IMG/VR virus record: IMGVR_UViG_3300031524_000009
Coordinates: 1 to 61,640 of that record
Reading direction: 5' to 3' (one strand)
DNA from: a virus
DNA: 61,640 nucleotides
Positions 1-9,600 of the stretch are shown in pieces. The stretch's first letter is position 1. Every line of letters begins with the position of its first letter. The notes under the pieces are model-generated. The model was not told the DNA's origin and did not search any database. It saw only the letters and a program-made list of their open reading frames with translations. Position numbers and translations under genes: made by a program.

Positions 1-667
1 CAAAGCTCTTCCATCGATCGGGTGCGTGGGACGTGCACTGCTCAAGAACAGGGATGCAACTGCGCAAAATATCCTGGATCTCATCCAAGTAAAGCTGCCA
101 GGCGGGGATACCGCGGGCGCGGTCTGCATTCAGATACGCGTAGCGCATCGTGATCATCGACCGGTTGATGAACTGCTTATCGAAGACGTTTTGCGACAGC
201 ATGCGCGTCGTGAATTGGCGCAAAAGCTCGCTGGTCTCGATAGGCTCCTTAATACGATCCCGTGAGAAGTTTTTGGTCTGCGACCCCGAGGGGCTCACGT
301 ATAGAATGCGGATGGAAGGAACGAGCGCTGAGTAACACAGCGCGCGGTTACCTAACGCTGTCGACTTTTCAACTTGTCGTGCGCAGCATAGAAGAACGCG
401 GCGTGCGGGCGTATCGTAAAGGCGAGGAAGATGCCGTCTCCCTTTGAAAGAGAAAGGACCTGACCCCATTCCATCATCCTTTGGTAGGACGAACGCCCGC
501 GCCGTGAATTGTGACGGGCGCATCATGGGTAAGACGGGCGCAACCTTTTGAAGCGCGGTTACTTCAAGGGGCTCTTCCTCGGGTAAGACTTCGGGTGTCC
601 AGGGTTCTTCCCCATCCCACGTGTCGTCCAGATCATCGTCATCGTAGGCTAAAGCTGCGTTACCCAT
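1..667 (-). CDS. terL: Terminase large subunit, N-terminal ATPase part (3' end of gene lies outside the window)
   Basis: The frame stays open from an ATG at 667 down to base 1 (222 codons seen), so only the N-terminal part is present. A Walker A-like motif CARQVEKST lies at about residues 95-103 and a Walker B LYLDEIQDI at about 192-200, preceded by ARGIPAW; together these are the signature of large-phage terminase ATPases that drive DNA into the prohead. The usual Gly of RQxGKS is Glu here. The nuclease domain is outside the window. An in-frame TGA lies three codons upstream of the ATG, and a GAGG ribosome site sits just before it, so the start is well fixed. It is the last visible gene of the operon led by the RNA polymerase. 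The first 60 residues are acidic and proline-rich, probably flexible. Confidence 0.88.
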   Translation of the reverse strand, partial: MGNAALAYDDDDLDDTWDGEEPWTPEVLPEEEPLEVTALQKVAPVLPMMRPSQFTARAFVLPKDDGMGSGPFSFKGRRHLPRLYDTPARRVLLCCARQVEKSTALGNRALCYSALVPSIRILYVSPSGSQTKNFSRDRIKEPIETSELLRQFTTRMLSQNVFDKQFINRSMITMRYAYLNADRARGIPAWQLYLDEIQDILRSCIPVLEQCTSHAPDRWKSF

Positions 668-1058
668 GGAACCTCAAGAAGAAACAGCCGACCCCCAAGA
701 GGCCCTTCAGGAAGTTTGGCGCTGGTTGAGCTCCGGCGGCCCTCACTTTCCTGGTGGCTGGTCCCTCGATACCGACGACAAGAAACGCGAGCACCACGCC
801 AAGCTTCAGATTGCCTCATTGCCCAAGGACCTACACACGTCCATCCGCGCCATTATCCGACAGGTTGCTTTGGGGCTTGGCTGGCGCGCCGTGCATGTAC
901 GTTTCACAAGAGAGCACGTGGAGTTTGCTCTTAAACCCTACCGGGTGGAAGTGCGCCAGGTGCAAGAAGCTCAGCGTGAAGTGTTTCGTCAAGCCGCTCG
1001 AAGAAAACGTGAAGGAACGCGGACAAATCCAGAAGGTGGTCAAACCCCTGCGCCTTAA
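666..1058 (+). CDS. Small plus-strand protein of unknown function (130 aa)
   Basis: Not recognised. The 130-residue product is charged, with Lys/Arg/Glu-rich helices in its second half and a disordered Pro/Gly C-terminus. It starts at the same CCATGG that gives the terminase its ATG on the other strand, so the two genes diverge from one palindrome. Codon use looks like that of the neighbours. Support comes from context: between the terminase start and the end of the next minus-strand gene there are about 260 bases in which no minus frame is open, unusual in so compact a genome. Against it: no clear ribosome site, and its 3' end overlaps the convergent gene at 931-1398 by 128 bases. Confidence 0.5.
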   Translation: MEPQEETADPQEALQEVWRWLSSGGPHFPGGWSLDTDDKKREHHAKLQIASLPKDLHTSIRAIIRQVALGLGWRAVHVRFTREHVEFALKPYRVEVRQVQEAQREVFRQAARRKREGTRTNPEGGQTPAP

Positions 1059-1398
1059 ACCACCAGCTCGCTACTTCCTTTGTGTACTTGGCCATAATGC
1101 GCGGGGGCCCCGCTTGAAAGTAATCACAGGCGACCGCGCTCAATGTGCACGCAAATGTGTTCAACCACCATTGCTCCAGCGCATTAACATCCCACGTTTT
1201 TTGTTGCTGCTCCGTCGTAAAGAAATGCACCACGAGGTCACGCTCCACGAGGGCGTGCTCCTCTAAGAAGTAGCGGTAGCCCGTGGATACAAAGGACAGC
1301 ACTGCGGGCAAAAGCATGTCCCCCGTACCCGAAAACGCGGTAGCAGCATTGCCCTTATCTACCTGCGACACCTGCACCGTACGCTCAGCGCTTGTCAT
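931..1398 (-). CDS. Hypothetical protein (155 aa)
   Basis: Not recognised. The product is rich in aromatic residues and looks globular and helical, with the strongest protein-like character in the first 120 residues (clusters such as YRYFLEEHALVERDLVVHFF and EQWW). The start overlaps the end of the upstream gene by 14 bases, the usual spacing in this operon. The last 40 residues share bases with the convergent plus-strand gene at 666-1058, so one of the two overlapping ends could be spurious. Its place just before the terminase would suit a packaging or head-completion protein, but no motif supports that. Confidence 0.6.
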   Translation of the reverse strand: MTSAERTVQVSQVDKGNAATAFSGTGDMLLPAVLSFVSTGYRYFLEEHALVERDLVVHFFTTEQQQKTWDVNALEQWWLNTFACTLSAVACDYFQAGPPRIMAKYTKEVASWWFKAQGFDHLLDLSAFLHVFFERLDETLHAELLAPGALPPGRV

Positions 1399-2320
1399 TC
1401 ATCACCTCAACGGAAGTGATCGTGACACTATCTTCATATTGCCCCCCGGGCAACTGTCGGATGTTCTGCACTTCGGTCGTATCGTTACTGAGCGCAATTC
1501 GCTGCAAGCTTTCGTTGAGCTGCGTGTTCTCCCCGCCCGCTTCACGAATGATGGTGCTCAAGTCTTTTGCCACCGACGCAAGATCCCGCGCCTGCGTGGT
1601 GTACTCCGGACCCCCTCGCTGCAACGTGTCGGACAACGCGGTCATCGCCATTTGCTGAACGCTCTGCGCTAGCTTCATTCGTTCAATGCGATTTGGCATC
1701 AAGCCGTGGCGCATCTGAAGACGCATCGCTGCGATCTGAGGGGATACAGCGTTCACCGCTACGTAGCGCGGGTCGTTGTACAAAGCCCGCTGCATCGCTT
1801 TGTAGCGCACCAGGGTCTCCGCATCCGGGTTGCTTCCGGCCGCCATGTCTTCCACGCGAATCGATATGAGCGCGCGAAGCTCCGTGTGGTCTACGAGGCT
1901 CGTGTTGAAGAAGAAGTGCTCGTAGTACTCCACCGACTTAGGATTCACATGAACGCCAAACCGTCGCAAGCGAAGGCAGATGCTCATTAAGGGTTCTTCC
2001 GCCAAGATGAGGGACTCGATCAGCTCCTTCGAGCGGGGCGTGGTCAACATCTCCAGCGCTTCGAACGTGTAGGTATTTCGGAAGAAGAGATGGTGGACCC
2101 GATGCCTCTGTAAAAAGCGGTAGGAAGGGACATCGCTCGCCATCAGCGGACGAAAGGGCGTCGGCGGGCGCAAGCCCGCGCGCAGCTTCGTCAAGTAACT
2201 CGCTCCTGGGTAATCCAGTTGGTGTTCCCTCAAGGTCCGAACAATGTCGGCGTCCGACAGCTTGTCGGGTAGCAGCATGAGGTACTTGATGTAGTACTCC
2301 GCGGGGCTTCTTCGAATCAC
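1385..2320 (-). CDS. Hypothetical protein with N-terminal helix-turn-helix-like segment; possible terminase small subunit
   Basis: The 311-residue product starts with GTG at 2320. Residues about 20-48 (LSDADIVRTLREH, then a turn and a second helix) resemble the homeodomain-like helix-turn-helix found in many terminase small subunits. The middle part is rich in Tyr, Phe and Arg (for example KSVEYYEHFFFN at about 128-139) and the C-terminal third is predicted coiled helix with many Gln and Asn. The gene lies two genes upstream of the terminase large subunit, the common place for a small subunit. The functional idea rests on position and a weak motif only. The leader contains no strong ribosome site, so a start further in is possible. 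Confidence 0.7.
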   Translation of the reverse strand: MIRRSPAEYYIKYLMLLPDKLSDADIVRTLREHQLDYPGASYLTKLRAGLRPPTPFRPLMASDVPSYRFLQRHRVHHLFFRNTYTFEALEMLTTPRSKELIESLILAEEPLMSICLRLRRFGVHVNPKSVEYYEHFFFNTSLVDHTELRALISIRVEDMAAGSNPDAETLVRYKAMQRALYNDPRYVAVNAVSPQIAAMRLQMRHGLMPNRIERMKLAQSVQQMAMTALSDTLQRGGPEYTTQARDLASVAKDLSTIIREAGGENTQLNESLQRIALSNDTTEVQNIRQLPGGQYEDSVTITSVEVMNDKR

Positions 2321-2356
2321 CTGGGCAGTCTACACTGCGAAAGAGGTGAATTGGTG

Positions 2357-2399
2357 TTCGTGCTCCACGCCGCCGGTGGCGGGGCTCGGAGCACGAACG
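2357..2399. terminator. Long inverted repeat between two minus-strand genes
   Basis: An 11-base perfect inverted repeat (GTTCGTGCTCC and GGAGCACGAAC) encloses a smaller CGCC/GGCG stem. It lies in the 91-base gap between the 775-residue and 311-residue genes, so it would form in their shared mRNA. No clear run of T follows it on the minus strand, so a simple intrinsic terminator is doubtful; a partial terminator, an RNA-processing hairpin or a transcript-stabilising element fit equally well. The rest of the gap shows nothing else clear. Confidence 0.5.
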
Positions 2400-2411
2400 T
2401 TAGCTCCTGAT

Positions 2412-4739
2412 TTAGGAACCTTGGAAACCGAGGATCTTGAGACCCTCAATGACCTCTTCCGTCGACCGCACTGCGCGCTCGAGTGCCGACTGCGGCACGT
2501 TCGAGAGACCGCAGCGCACGGCGAAGAGCAACTCACACATCTTCGTCTGCACGTCTTCGATGTCCGGAAGGTAGCTAACAAAGGTCATGATGTTCTCGGG
2601 ATTGATGAACCCGAGGCTCAAGACCGTGTCAACCATCTGCGGATCGGGGAAGCTCGCCGCTTCTTTGAGAAGGAGCGGCTGTTTGAAACCGGCTATGGCA
2701 CCCACAATTCCAGCCGCCTTCTCGAGGGCCTGCTTCATCTGATCGCCCTTCGGAGCAACCAAGCACGCCACCTTGATCGGCTCCGGCCGGCTGAAGGCCA
2801 CCGCCGCGGCCAGCTTCTCCGCGGCGTAATTCATCTCCACCCCAAGCCCCGCGAGGAGAAAGATCGCGTCATCCAGGGACAAGAAGCTGCGCTGCTCCGT
2901 CGCGATCTTGGTCAGAGGCGTCCCCCGCAGAGTAAAGGACATTCCGTCGGAGACCACCTCAACGTGCGCCAGCTTGCTCTCGGGGTTGGCTGCCGTGGCT
3001 TCCTCACTGCTCAAGAGCGAAATGTGATCGGCGCCATCAAGGGGCAGCCACTTCCACTCCGCGGGGATCAACACCCGGCCGTTGTCCACGGGGGTCACGT
3101 CGACCAGGTTGGGCTGCACGGACAGCGTGACCTTGTCGCCCCCGAACGTCGTGCCGTTGTACACTCGGGGTTGATCGCCTTGCGTCACCGAGTCCTGCAA
3201 ATCGAAGGGCACCGTCATACGAACGCCCCCGTCGCGCTCGGTGTAAAACGTGCCGTGCTGCCCAATGGGCCCCGAAGGCAAGCTCACGTTGGCGCCCCCC
3301 GCAGGTACGCCATGAATGTCGCTCTGCACCGCGACCGTGCTGCCGTTGGTGAACAAGGCGATCGGAATCTCGGATCCATGCACATCGACCAGCTGAGGCA
3401 CCACGTACCCCAATTGCTCTTTGCCCCCGCTGTCCATGACCTTGTACATCCCGGGCTTGGTCACCACCGATGCCGTCGCGGGTGCGTCCTCCGCCGTCTT
3501 CTGCAGGTTCGTACCTAGTGTGCAGCAACCGGTCAGATCCGCCTGCATGGCCACCTTGGTCCCGAAGCTCCGCACCACGTCCCCGCGATTCATCAACGCT
3601 TCTTGCGGATCCCAGTACCGGCGGCTCGCCGTCTTTACCTTGTAGCCCTCCACGGCTTTTTGCACTTGGACCACGTCGGGCTTGAGCCACTGCTCCCACG
3701 CCGCGTGCTTCGTCTGCTCCTGCGCGGCAAGTACCAGTCGCAGCGCGTCGTAGAAACGAGAGGACGCTACCTTGATCCGAGAAAATGCGTTGGGGCCTAG
3801 GGCATTTACTTCGTTTGCGGCATGCTCCGCATCGAAACCGTCCAAGGTGGGGAGGATGGCAAGCAGCACCGAGGCTTCTTTTTTTGCATCCACTTTGACC
3901 GCAGGCACCAACGACCTCGCGGCAATCCCCGGATACTTCTTGGCCACCGCCGAATAGACCCTGGTCTTCTCCGCGGGTGAGCCGTGAGCGCCGACCATCG
4001 ACAGCGCAGCCTTCGCATGGGTCGCGTTCTCGATAGGGTACTTGCCTGTACCGCCGGGGCCTTCGCCCTTCGGGATTGCAAAGTTCTTCGGCTTGATGTG
4101 CTCGCGCGCTGATTGTGTGAGGACGTTCGCGTCCTTCTCCGCAGCGCTCAGAATGAACGCTTCGAAGGCACTGGACGCTTCGTCCGCGGCCGCGAGCTTC
4201 ATGCCCACCTTGCCAATGCCCATCCCGCCGGCCGCGTTCATCGCGATGCCGCCCCCACCAAACCCGTAGTTCTGACGGTAGGGTGGGTAGAGCTGACCAA
4301 TCATGCTCTGATCCCCCGGCGTTCGGCTGGTGACGTCAAATGCCTGGGGCCGAAAGAGCGCCTGACGCAGCCGGTTTTCCGTCAGCGGGATGGTCGCGCC
4401 GGTATCATTGATCAGCAAGTCGAAGGGGCTGAGCTTCTTTTCCCGGATGATGAAGGGGATGCGCACCGTACGGATGCCCGCCGAATCCAATTGATCCTGC
4501 GGCGTATCCATCGGGGCTTCTGTTTGGTTCTGGATCTCGACGTGCCCTAGCCCGTACCCCCGTTCCGCGTCCACGCTCGCCATGCGCACATGGGGTTGGT
4601 AATCGGTAATGTAGGGGACTTGCTTGTAGAGCTCTTGAAGAATCTGTTGCGGCCACTGATTCGGATCGTCTGGAAGATCGACCTCGCCCGCGCTTTTCTC
4701 GATGAACACTTCGGGGGCGTAGAAAAGAGGCTGCATCAT
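2412..4739 (-). CDS. Large structural-protein candidate (775 aa) with a phage DUF6582-like motif
   Basis: Residues about 215-275 carry FAIP followed by GKYPIENATHAKAAL, then HGSPAEKTRV and AVAKKYP. This is the pattern I know from a short domain (DUF6582-like) common at the ends of phage head and protease proteins; its exact role is unknown. A Gly-rich stretch (YGFGGGGIAMNAAGGMGIG) lies at about 158-177. The C-terminal 400 residues include a beta-rich part. Several short motifs of the form Lys-x-Ala with a preceding hydrophobic residue recur (KTAS, KTAE, KVAS, KEAA). The gene sits between the baseplate spike and terminase genes. It is probably a virion component; no enzyme motif is visible. 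Confidence 0.75.
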   Translation of the reverse strand: MMQPLFYAPEVFIEKSAGEVDLPDDPNQWPQQILQELYKQVPYITDYQPHVRMASVDAERGYGLGHVEIQNQTEAPMDTPQDQLDSAGIRTVRIPFIIREKKLSPFDLLINDTGATIPLTENRLRQALFRPQAFDVTSRTPGDQSMIGQLYPPYRQNYGFGGGGIAMNAAGGMGIGKVGMKLAAADEASSAFEAFILSAAEKDANVLTQSAREHIKPKNFAIPKGEGPGGTGKYPIENATHAKAALSMVGAHGSPAEKTRVYSAVAKKYPGIAARSLVPAVKVDAKKEASVLLAILPTLDGFDAEHAANEVNALGPNAFSRIKVASSRFYDALRLVLAAQEQTKHAAWEQWLKPDVVQVQKAVEGYKVKTASRRYWDPQEALMNRGDVVRSFGTKVAMQADLTGCCTLGTNLQKTAEDAPATASVVTKPGMYKVMDSGGKEQLGYVVPQLVDVHGSEIPIALFTNGSTVAVQSDIHGVPAGGANVSLPSGPIGQHGTFYTERDGGVRMTVPFDLQDSVTQGDQPRVYNGTTFGGDKVTLSVQPNLVDVTPVDNGRVLIPAEWKWLPLDGADHISLLSSEEATAANPESKLAHVEVVSDGMSFTLRGTPLTKIATEQRSFLSLDDAIFLLAGLGVEMNYAAEKLAAAVAFSRPEPIKVACLVAPKGDQMKQALEKAAGIVGAIAGFKQPLLLKEAASFPDPQMVDTVLSLGFINPENIMTFVSYLPDIEDVQTKMCELLFAVRCGLSNVPQSALERAVRSTEEVIEGLKILGFQGS

Positions 4740-4744
4740 GGTTT

Positions 4745-5377
4745 CTATACCTGAAAGAGTACATCGAACGATGCTTGAACTGAAGGCGCTGCGCTTAGCA
4801 GCACGATACCAAAAACGGGATCGCTAGGCTGAATGACGTTGGTACCGTCAATAAGACCCCCGGCAAATAAGCCGTTCACCTCCGTGCCCGTGGTCGCCAA
4901 GGAATCCCCGGCGAAGGTAAACGCGAATACGGGGCCGGCGTTTAAACTGGCGGCGAGTTGCGCCGTAGCACGTAGCGCAGGGATTTTGATCGCGAGAGCC
5001 AGCTGAATAGCCAATTGCAAGCCCCCCAGCTGAATCGACAGCGTGCCCGCCAACGCGATGGAAGCGCTGAGCTGCACACCAATTTGAATTGAGGGGATAG
5101 GAAATTCGAGGGCTAGGGACAACGCCACTTGAATGTTGGCGAGCGCCATGAGCACCGCTTGAATCCCAGCGAAGGGGTTACCCACCTGAATGCTCAGGCC
5201 CACCGACATGGACAGCGTCGCCATGAGGCGCGCGCTGATGTCGAGCTGAAAGGGGCCTAGGCCCGCCGCGATGAGCGCGTCGATTTGGATGCCAAGAGGT
5301 ACCAAAAACCCAACCGCCACCGCGAGGCCCACGTTGAAGCCGCCCAACGTACCGCTTTTGAGCGCACCCAGAGCCAT
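4745..5377 (-). CDS. Hydrophobic repeat protein next to the baseplate spike (210 aa)
   Basis: The product is almost free of charged residues over its first 150 positions and consists of imperfect repeats of alternating or helical Ala/Leu/Ile/Gln segments (IQIGVQLSASIALAG, LSIQLGGLQLAIQLAL). The last 60 residues are more ordinary. It directly follows the spike gene with a 3-base gap, the position where some myophages encode small proteins that decorate or cap the spike or bind the baseplate hub. It could be an amphipathic virion protein that meets the host membrane. There is no signal peptide. The family is not recognised. Confidence 0.7.
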   Translation of the reverse strand: MALGALKSGTLGGFNVGLAVAVGFLVPLGIQIDALIAAGLGPFQLDISARLMATLSMSVGLSIQVGNPFAGIQAVLMALANIQVALSLALEFPIPSIQIGVQLSASIALAGTLSIQLGGLQLAIQLALAIKIPALRATAQLAASLNAGPVFAFTFAGDSLATTGTEVNGLFAGGLIDGTNVIQPSDPVFGIVLLSAAPSVQASFDVLFQV

Positions 5378-5380
5378 CGC

Positions 5381-6661
5381 TTAGCCTTGCGGCCCCGGGA
5401 CCAACACCGTGCTGGATCCGTTGGTGATAAAGCCGGTGAACATCGCGCCCGCTGAGATGACACCTGGCGTCCCCGGTACGGGTGCGCTCAGGATAATAGG
5501 TACGGGCGTTGCGATAACAATGCTCACCGCTGAGCCGACGGTGGCCACGGGGGTGTCCCCTCCGTTAATGGTTACCGCGCCCTTATCCGACGTAATCTGA
5601 ACCCCAGTACTTCCCACCAACCGTAGATTTTCTGTCGCCTGCAATTGCAGTGACTTACCCGAGGTCAGCGTCATCCCCTGATCTGCCGTAATACGAAGTT
5701 GATTTTTGACGCGGATGTTGACGCTTGCTTCAGCGCGCAAGAACCCAGACCCTGACCGGTCAAAAAACATCTTCAACTTGGTCAGGTTCTCTACGCCGCT
5801 CACCGGCGAACCCGCTTCCACGTTGAAGCCGGCCGGTGCGATCACGAACTCAGCAACGATAGTGTCGGCCCCTACACCCATCGCCGTGTTGTTCGAGGTC
5901 TCGCCTGCATCCCCCGAAGGTTCTGGAACAGGCTGATGCACTTGCCCAACAGCAATGCGTAGATCCGCCTGGGCATCGTTGGCAAACAACCGGAACGTCT
6001 GACGAAACTCGGTCTGAGGATTATCGTCGGTGTAGCTTGTGGACAGTCCCCAGTTAATGGAACCCCCAGTATTGTGATGCTCGTAGTTTTGACTGATGTC
6101 CGTAATGATATTGCCGAGCGGTATGTAAATGCGCTGGGCGAGCTCCGTCGACCCCACCTGGAGAACGCCCCCGCGATGCATAATCACGAAGTTGCCGTCC
6201 CGCCCTTGCCATATCATGTCCCCGGGCTTACCCCGTGCACGACCTCCAGAGAAAACCGCACCCTGGTTAGTACCTGTGGTATCCGCTGCGTCTTCTGCCG
6301 CAGCGCTCGAGGAGGGATCCTCGGGGGTCTCCATAGGCATGATGAAAGCCAGCACAAAAGGCGGGGGCCCGTCACTGGGTAAACATACCACGCACTTTGC
6401 GTTCACTTCGGGAACAACCGACCAACCTTCTCCGCGATTAGGATGAAGGTAAGGGCCCGCAACCTGAATGTTCGGGTAGAACTTCTGGTCAAACTGAGAG
6501 CGTACATCGACGGTCCAGGTGGCCAAATTAAAGTCTAAGACGCGAGATTCGTGAATAAACGCGGGCGAAGCCCCGTGGGGCTGCGTCCACGAACTGCGCA
6601 TGCTGGTACGCTCGAGCGGCGTACGCGCATCCGTATGGGGATCGGTGATGTAGCGGCCCAT
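5381..6661 (-). CDS. Baseplate central spike / puncturing protein (gpV or gp5-like)
   Basis: The 426-residue product has the layout of contractile-tail spikes. An N-terminal OB-like part (about residues 35-115, with VDVRSQFDQKFYPNIQVAGP and VVPEVNAKCVVCLPSDG) is followed by a disordered Ser/Ala linker near 118-130. A C-terminal region of short beta repeats (VNIRVKNQLRITADQGMTLTSGKSLQLQA) matches the beta-helix of membrane-piercing needles. It would form a trimer at the tail tip. The start overlaps the stop of the RNA polymerase gene by one base (TGATG), so the two are translationally linked. The protein ends in a Gly/Pro-rich tip. It suggests a myovirus-like tail. Confidence 0.82.
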   Translation of the reverse strand: MGRYITDPHTDARTPLERTSMRSSWTQPHGASPAFIHESRVLDFNLATWTVDVRSQFDQKFYPNIQVAGPYLHPNRGEGWSVVPEVNAKCVVCLPSDGPPPFVLAFIMPMETPEDPSSSAAAEDAADTTGTNQGAVFSGGRARGKPGDMIWQGRDGNFVIMHRGGVLQVGSTELAQRIYIPLGNIITDISQNYEHHNTGGSINWGLSTSYTDDNPQTEFRQTFRLFANDAQADLRIAVGQVHQPVPEPSGDAGETSNNTAMGVGADTIVAEFVIAPAGFNVEAGSPVSGVENLTKLKMFFDRSGSGFLRAEASVNIRVKNQLRITADQGMTLTSGKSLQLQATENLRLVGSTGVQITSDKGAVTINGGDTPVATVGSAVSIVIATPVPIILSAPVPGTPGVISAGAMFTGFITNGSSTVLVPGPQG

Positions 6662-9600
6662 CAGTATGCGTGGGACGCGACGTCTTTAAGGTGCGGCTTG
6701 TCGAAGACGTTGACGTTGGTCATTCCAAACTCGGCTCCGTAAGCCATGCCTGCTACCGGGTTGTTCCCGTGCAGATCAGAGGAAGCCCCGAGGGCGGCAC
6801 TCGCGGGCAGTCCCTGCGCTGGATCCCGCAAGCGCTCATGGTTCAACTTGGCCATCCAATCCTCTTGTACCTCAAGGGGCATCACGCTGATACCTTTCAT
6901 AATCGGCGTGTGCTGAATCGGCTGAAGACCCTGCGCTATAAGCTGTCGGTTGGCTTCTTGCACTTTGGCACGCGACGCGTACTGTCCCTTGATCATGGTT
7001 TCATGATCCCCGGGGTTAATGACACGGGTCAGGTCGCTAAGGGCGCGCACCACAGTCTCCGTGTTCTGACGGCGAACGCCCTCGCGACCGTAAATGTCAT
7101 GCAGCTCCGTCACCAAGTGGTTTTGCACTTGAGCCATACTTCCCGTGACGGCGTACAAGTCATGGGGATTGACATAGGTGCGCGCCGGATCCGTCAAAGG
7201 GTCTCCCGCGCGCACCTTCATACCGACTTGCAACCCCGTCCACTTCGTGCCCCCGGGTAAGGTGGACTCGGTCTGCCCAGGGAGCGGTTTGAAGAGCGGG
7301 TTACCCTGATCATCGTTGGCGATGTGGTGCTTGACGCCACCAATCCACGCCACGTGACCCGTGGGATCTTCTTCAATTTTCTCAACCACACCATCCTTCG
7401 CAGCCAAACGCGCCGCGTTCGGGATTTCCTTGGGCAGAGACGTCAACTGCTGGACGCGAATAAAATCGTTGACCAAGTTTGCGCCACGCTCCGCTACACC
7501 GCCTCCATGAAAAGCTTTGAGCGTGAGCTGAGTAGCGCGTTCCCCAAGAGCTTGCGTAGCCAAAATCCCAACGTTCGTTCCCAAGGAATAATGCTGCCCA
7601 TCGGGCGCCAGGCCCGCGCACTTCTGACAAACGCCGGTTCCGTTGTCGCACTTCAATGTTGAGCGGACCAACAAAGTTGCGTTCTTATCCGCGGCTTTGA
7701 TTGTGGACGCTACCTGCGGCGTAATCACCGTGTCCTTCGCGTACGTCACACCCCCAATGGTGTGTTCCTGTGCCAGAGTACGGTCAAAGATATCCTGGGA
7801 GTGGATAGGCAAGTGCAGCCCGTTATCCGTACCGCAATCATGCTTCGTAACCTGTAGGCCCATCGTTACGTTGATGAGCTTCTTCGTAAAGTACCCCGGT
7901 TCGCGCACCTCTTGAACTTTGAGTACTGATCCTCGGCGCGCACCGGCCATCTGCGTCCAGTAGGAGCTCACGTCCAACCCCTCGGAGTAACTCTTCGTTA
8001 CCGGCGTCGAAATCACACGGTTCTGGCTGTCCACCATGAGCATCGGGGCCAGGCGAAGCTGCCGGTATTGAATAGGCCCCGGCTTCACACCCGCTTGCTG
8101 CATCAGGTACAGGTTATTGGGATTGGCCGTCATCTTCGTATCATGCTCTTTCAGCATCTGGTCCGTTGCATCGTGCCAGGTGTTGACCACATGCTGTTCT
8201 CGCTCGGCGTCACTAAGATCCGTGCGCGCATTGATCTGTTCCACCTTTTTAGTTGCAGCCGCCACGATAGGATCCCGCGTGGCCTTGTCCGGCGTAAAGT
8301 CGTTCAAGCTCAAGGAATGCGTACCCATAGGCAAGTACTGAACGTTGTCCTTGGGGTGTTCCCCATCTTTCTCGACAGCCGCCGCCGTTCCCTGCGTTGC
8401 CGGGTTAGGGATCTTGAGAACACCGAAGGCGGCGTCGTACCCGAGGCGCATCAGCTTGACCGCCGAATCCGCGAAAGCGGCCTTGTGTTCCTTGGCGATC
8501 TGCGTGTACACGCGATCCGTACCCTTTTTATTCAAGGACAGATTCATGTTGTGCAACATGTCGTGCTGCATCGATTCCGGAACGGCGGACGCCAACAAGA
8601 TACGCCCGGCCGTCGTGGGCTTCCCATCGACCGTTGCGGTTTCGGTCACCGTCAGCTTTCCCGCTTGTGCCGCTTTGAGTAAGGCGGCATGGGAGTCGAA
8701 TGTCTTTCCGCTATCCCCTGTAACACGCGAGAGTTTGAACAAGCCCAGGCTGGCTTCCAGACTCGGCTGGTAAATAACCTTGCCGCTGGCTTCGTTGTAT
8801 ACATTTCGGGAAGGCACCATGCCCTTGGCTTCTTCAACAGCGTCGCGCCCGATGGGTACGTAGAGTGCCATGGTGTCGCCGTCGAAATCGGCCGTGAAGC
8901 CCCCGGTAGTTAAGGGGTGAATCTGAATGGCTTTCCCCGGGACGCGCTGCGGCCAAAAAGCTTGCACGCCGTGCTTGTGCAGTACCGGATCGCGCTTGAG
9001 CAGCACGGGGCGCTCCGCCATCACCTTATCGAGCGCCTGGTACACCGCGGGATCTTTCTTCCCCGGTTCAGACAAAAGCGCATGCGCTTCCCGTGGTGTA
9101 CTAGCGGCTCCGATTTCTTGCAGCTTGTTCACTACAAACGGGCGGAACAAGTCGAGCGCCTTCTTTTCCGGTAGGCCCACCTGGTCAAGCCCCATGGATG
9201 CATCTGGCGTGATGGTGGCGCGCATGGTCATGTCTTGACGACGCGATAAGAGCGTATTCTGGAAGTAACCTTCTTTGGGTGCAGAGCCCGCGATTTGAAG
9301 GAGCACTCCCTTGCCTTGCTTGCCCCGGGTCGCCCAATCTTCCCCCACCCCCATGAGCGCTTTCACGCTGTCGTACAAATTGAAGCGATCCTCCTTCTTG
9401 TCATGGTCGCTCAAGTACTTGTAGTTGGGGGATTGCATTGCGGACGCGAGCTGCCCAGCGCGCGTGTACAAGCTGTTCAGATCCGCTTCGTGTACGTTAC
9501 CGTTCGGCAAAAAACTTGCGGGCCGCATGATGGGTGGGATCACGGGCAGGTTTTCGAGAACGTAGGCGTCCTTTGGATGAATCCCTGCCTTGTCCAAAGT

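Noticed and set aside
2346-3518. Long plus-strand open frame of 390 codons
   Set aside because: Lies antisense within the 775-residue minus-strand gene; its product is Arg/His/Leu-rich and shows no domain. It is a shadow of GC-rich coding.
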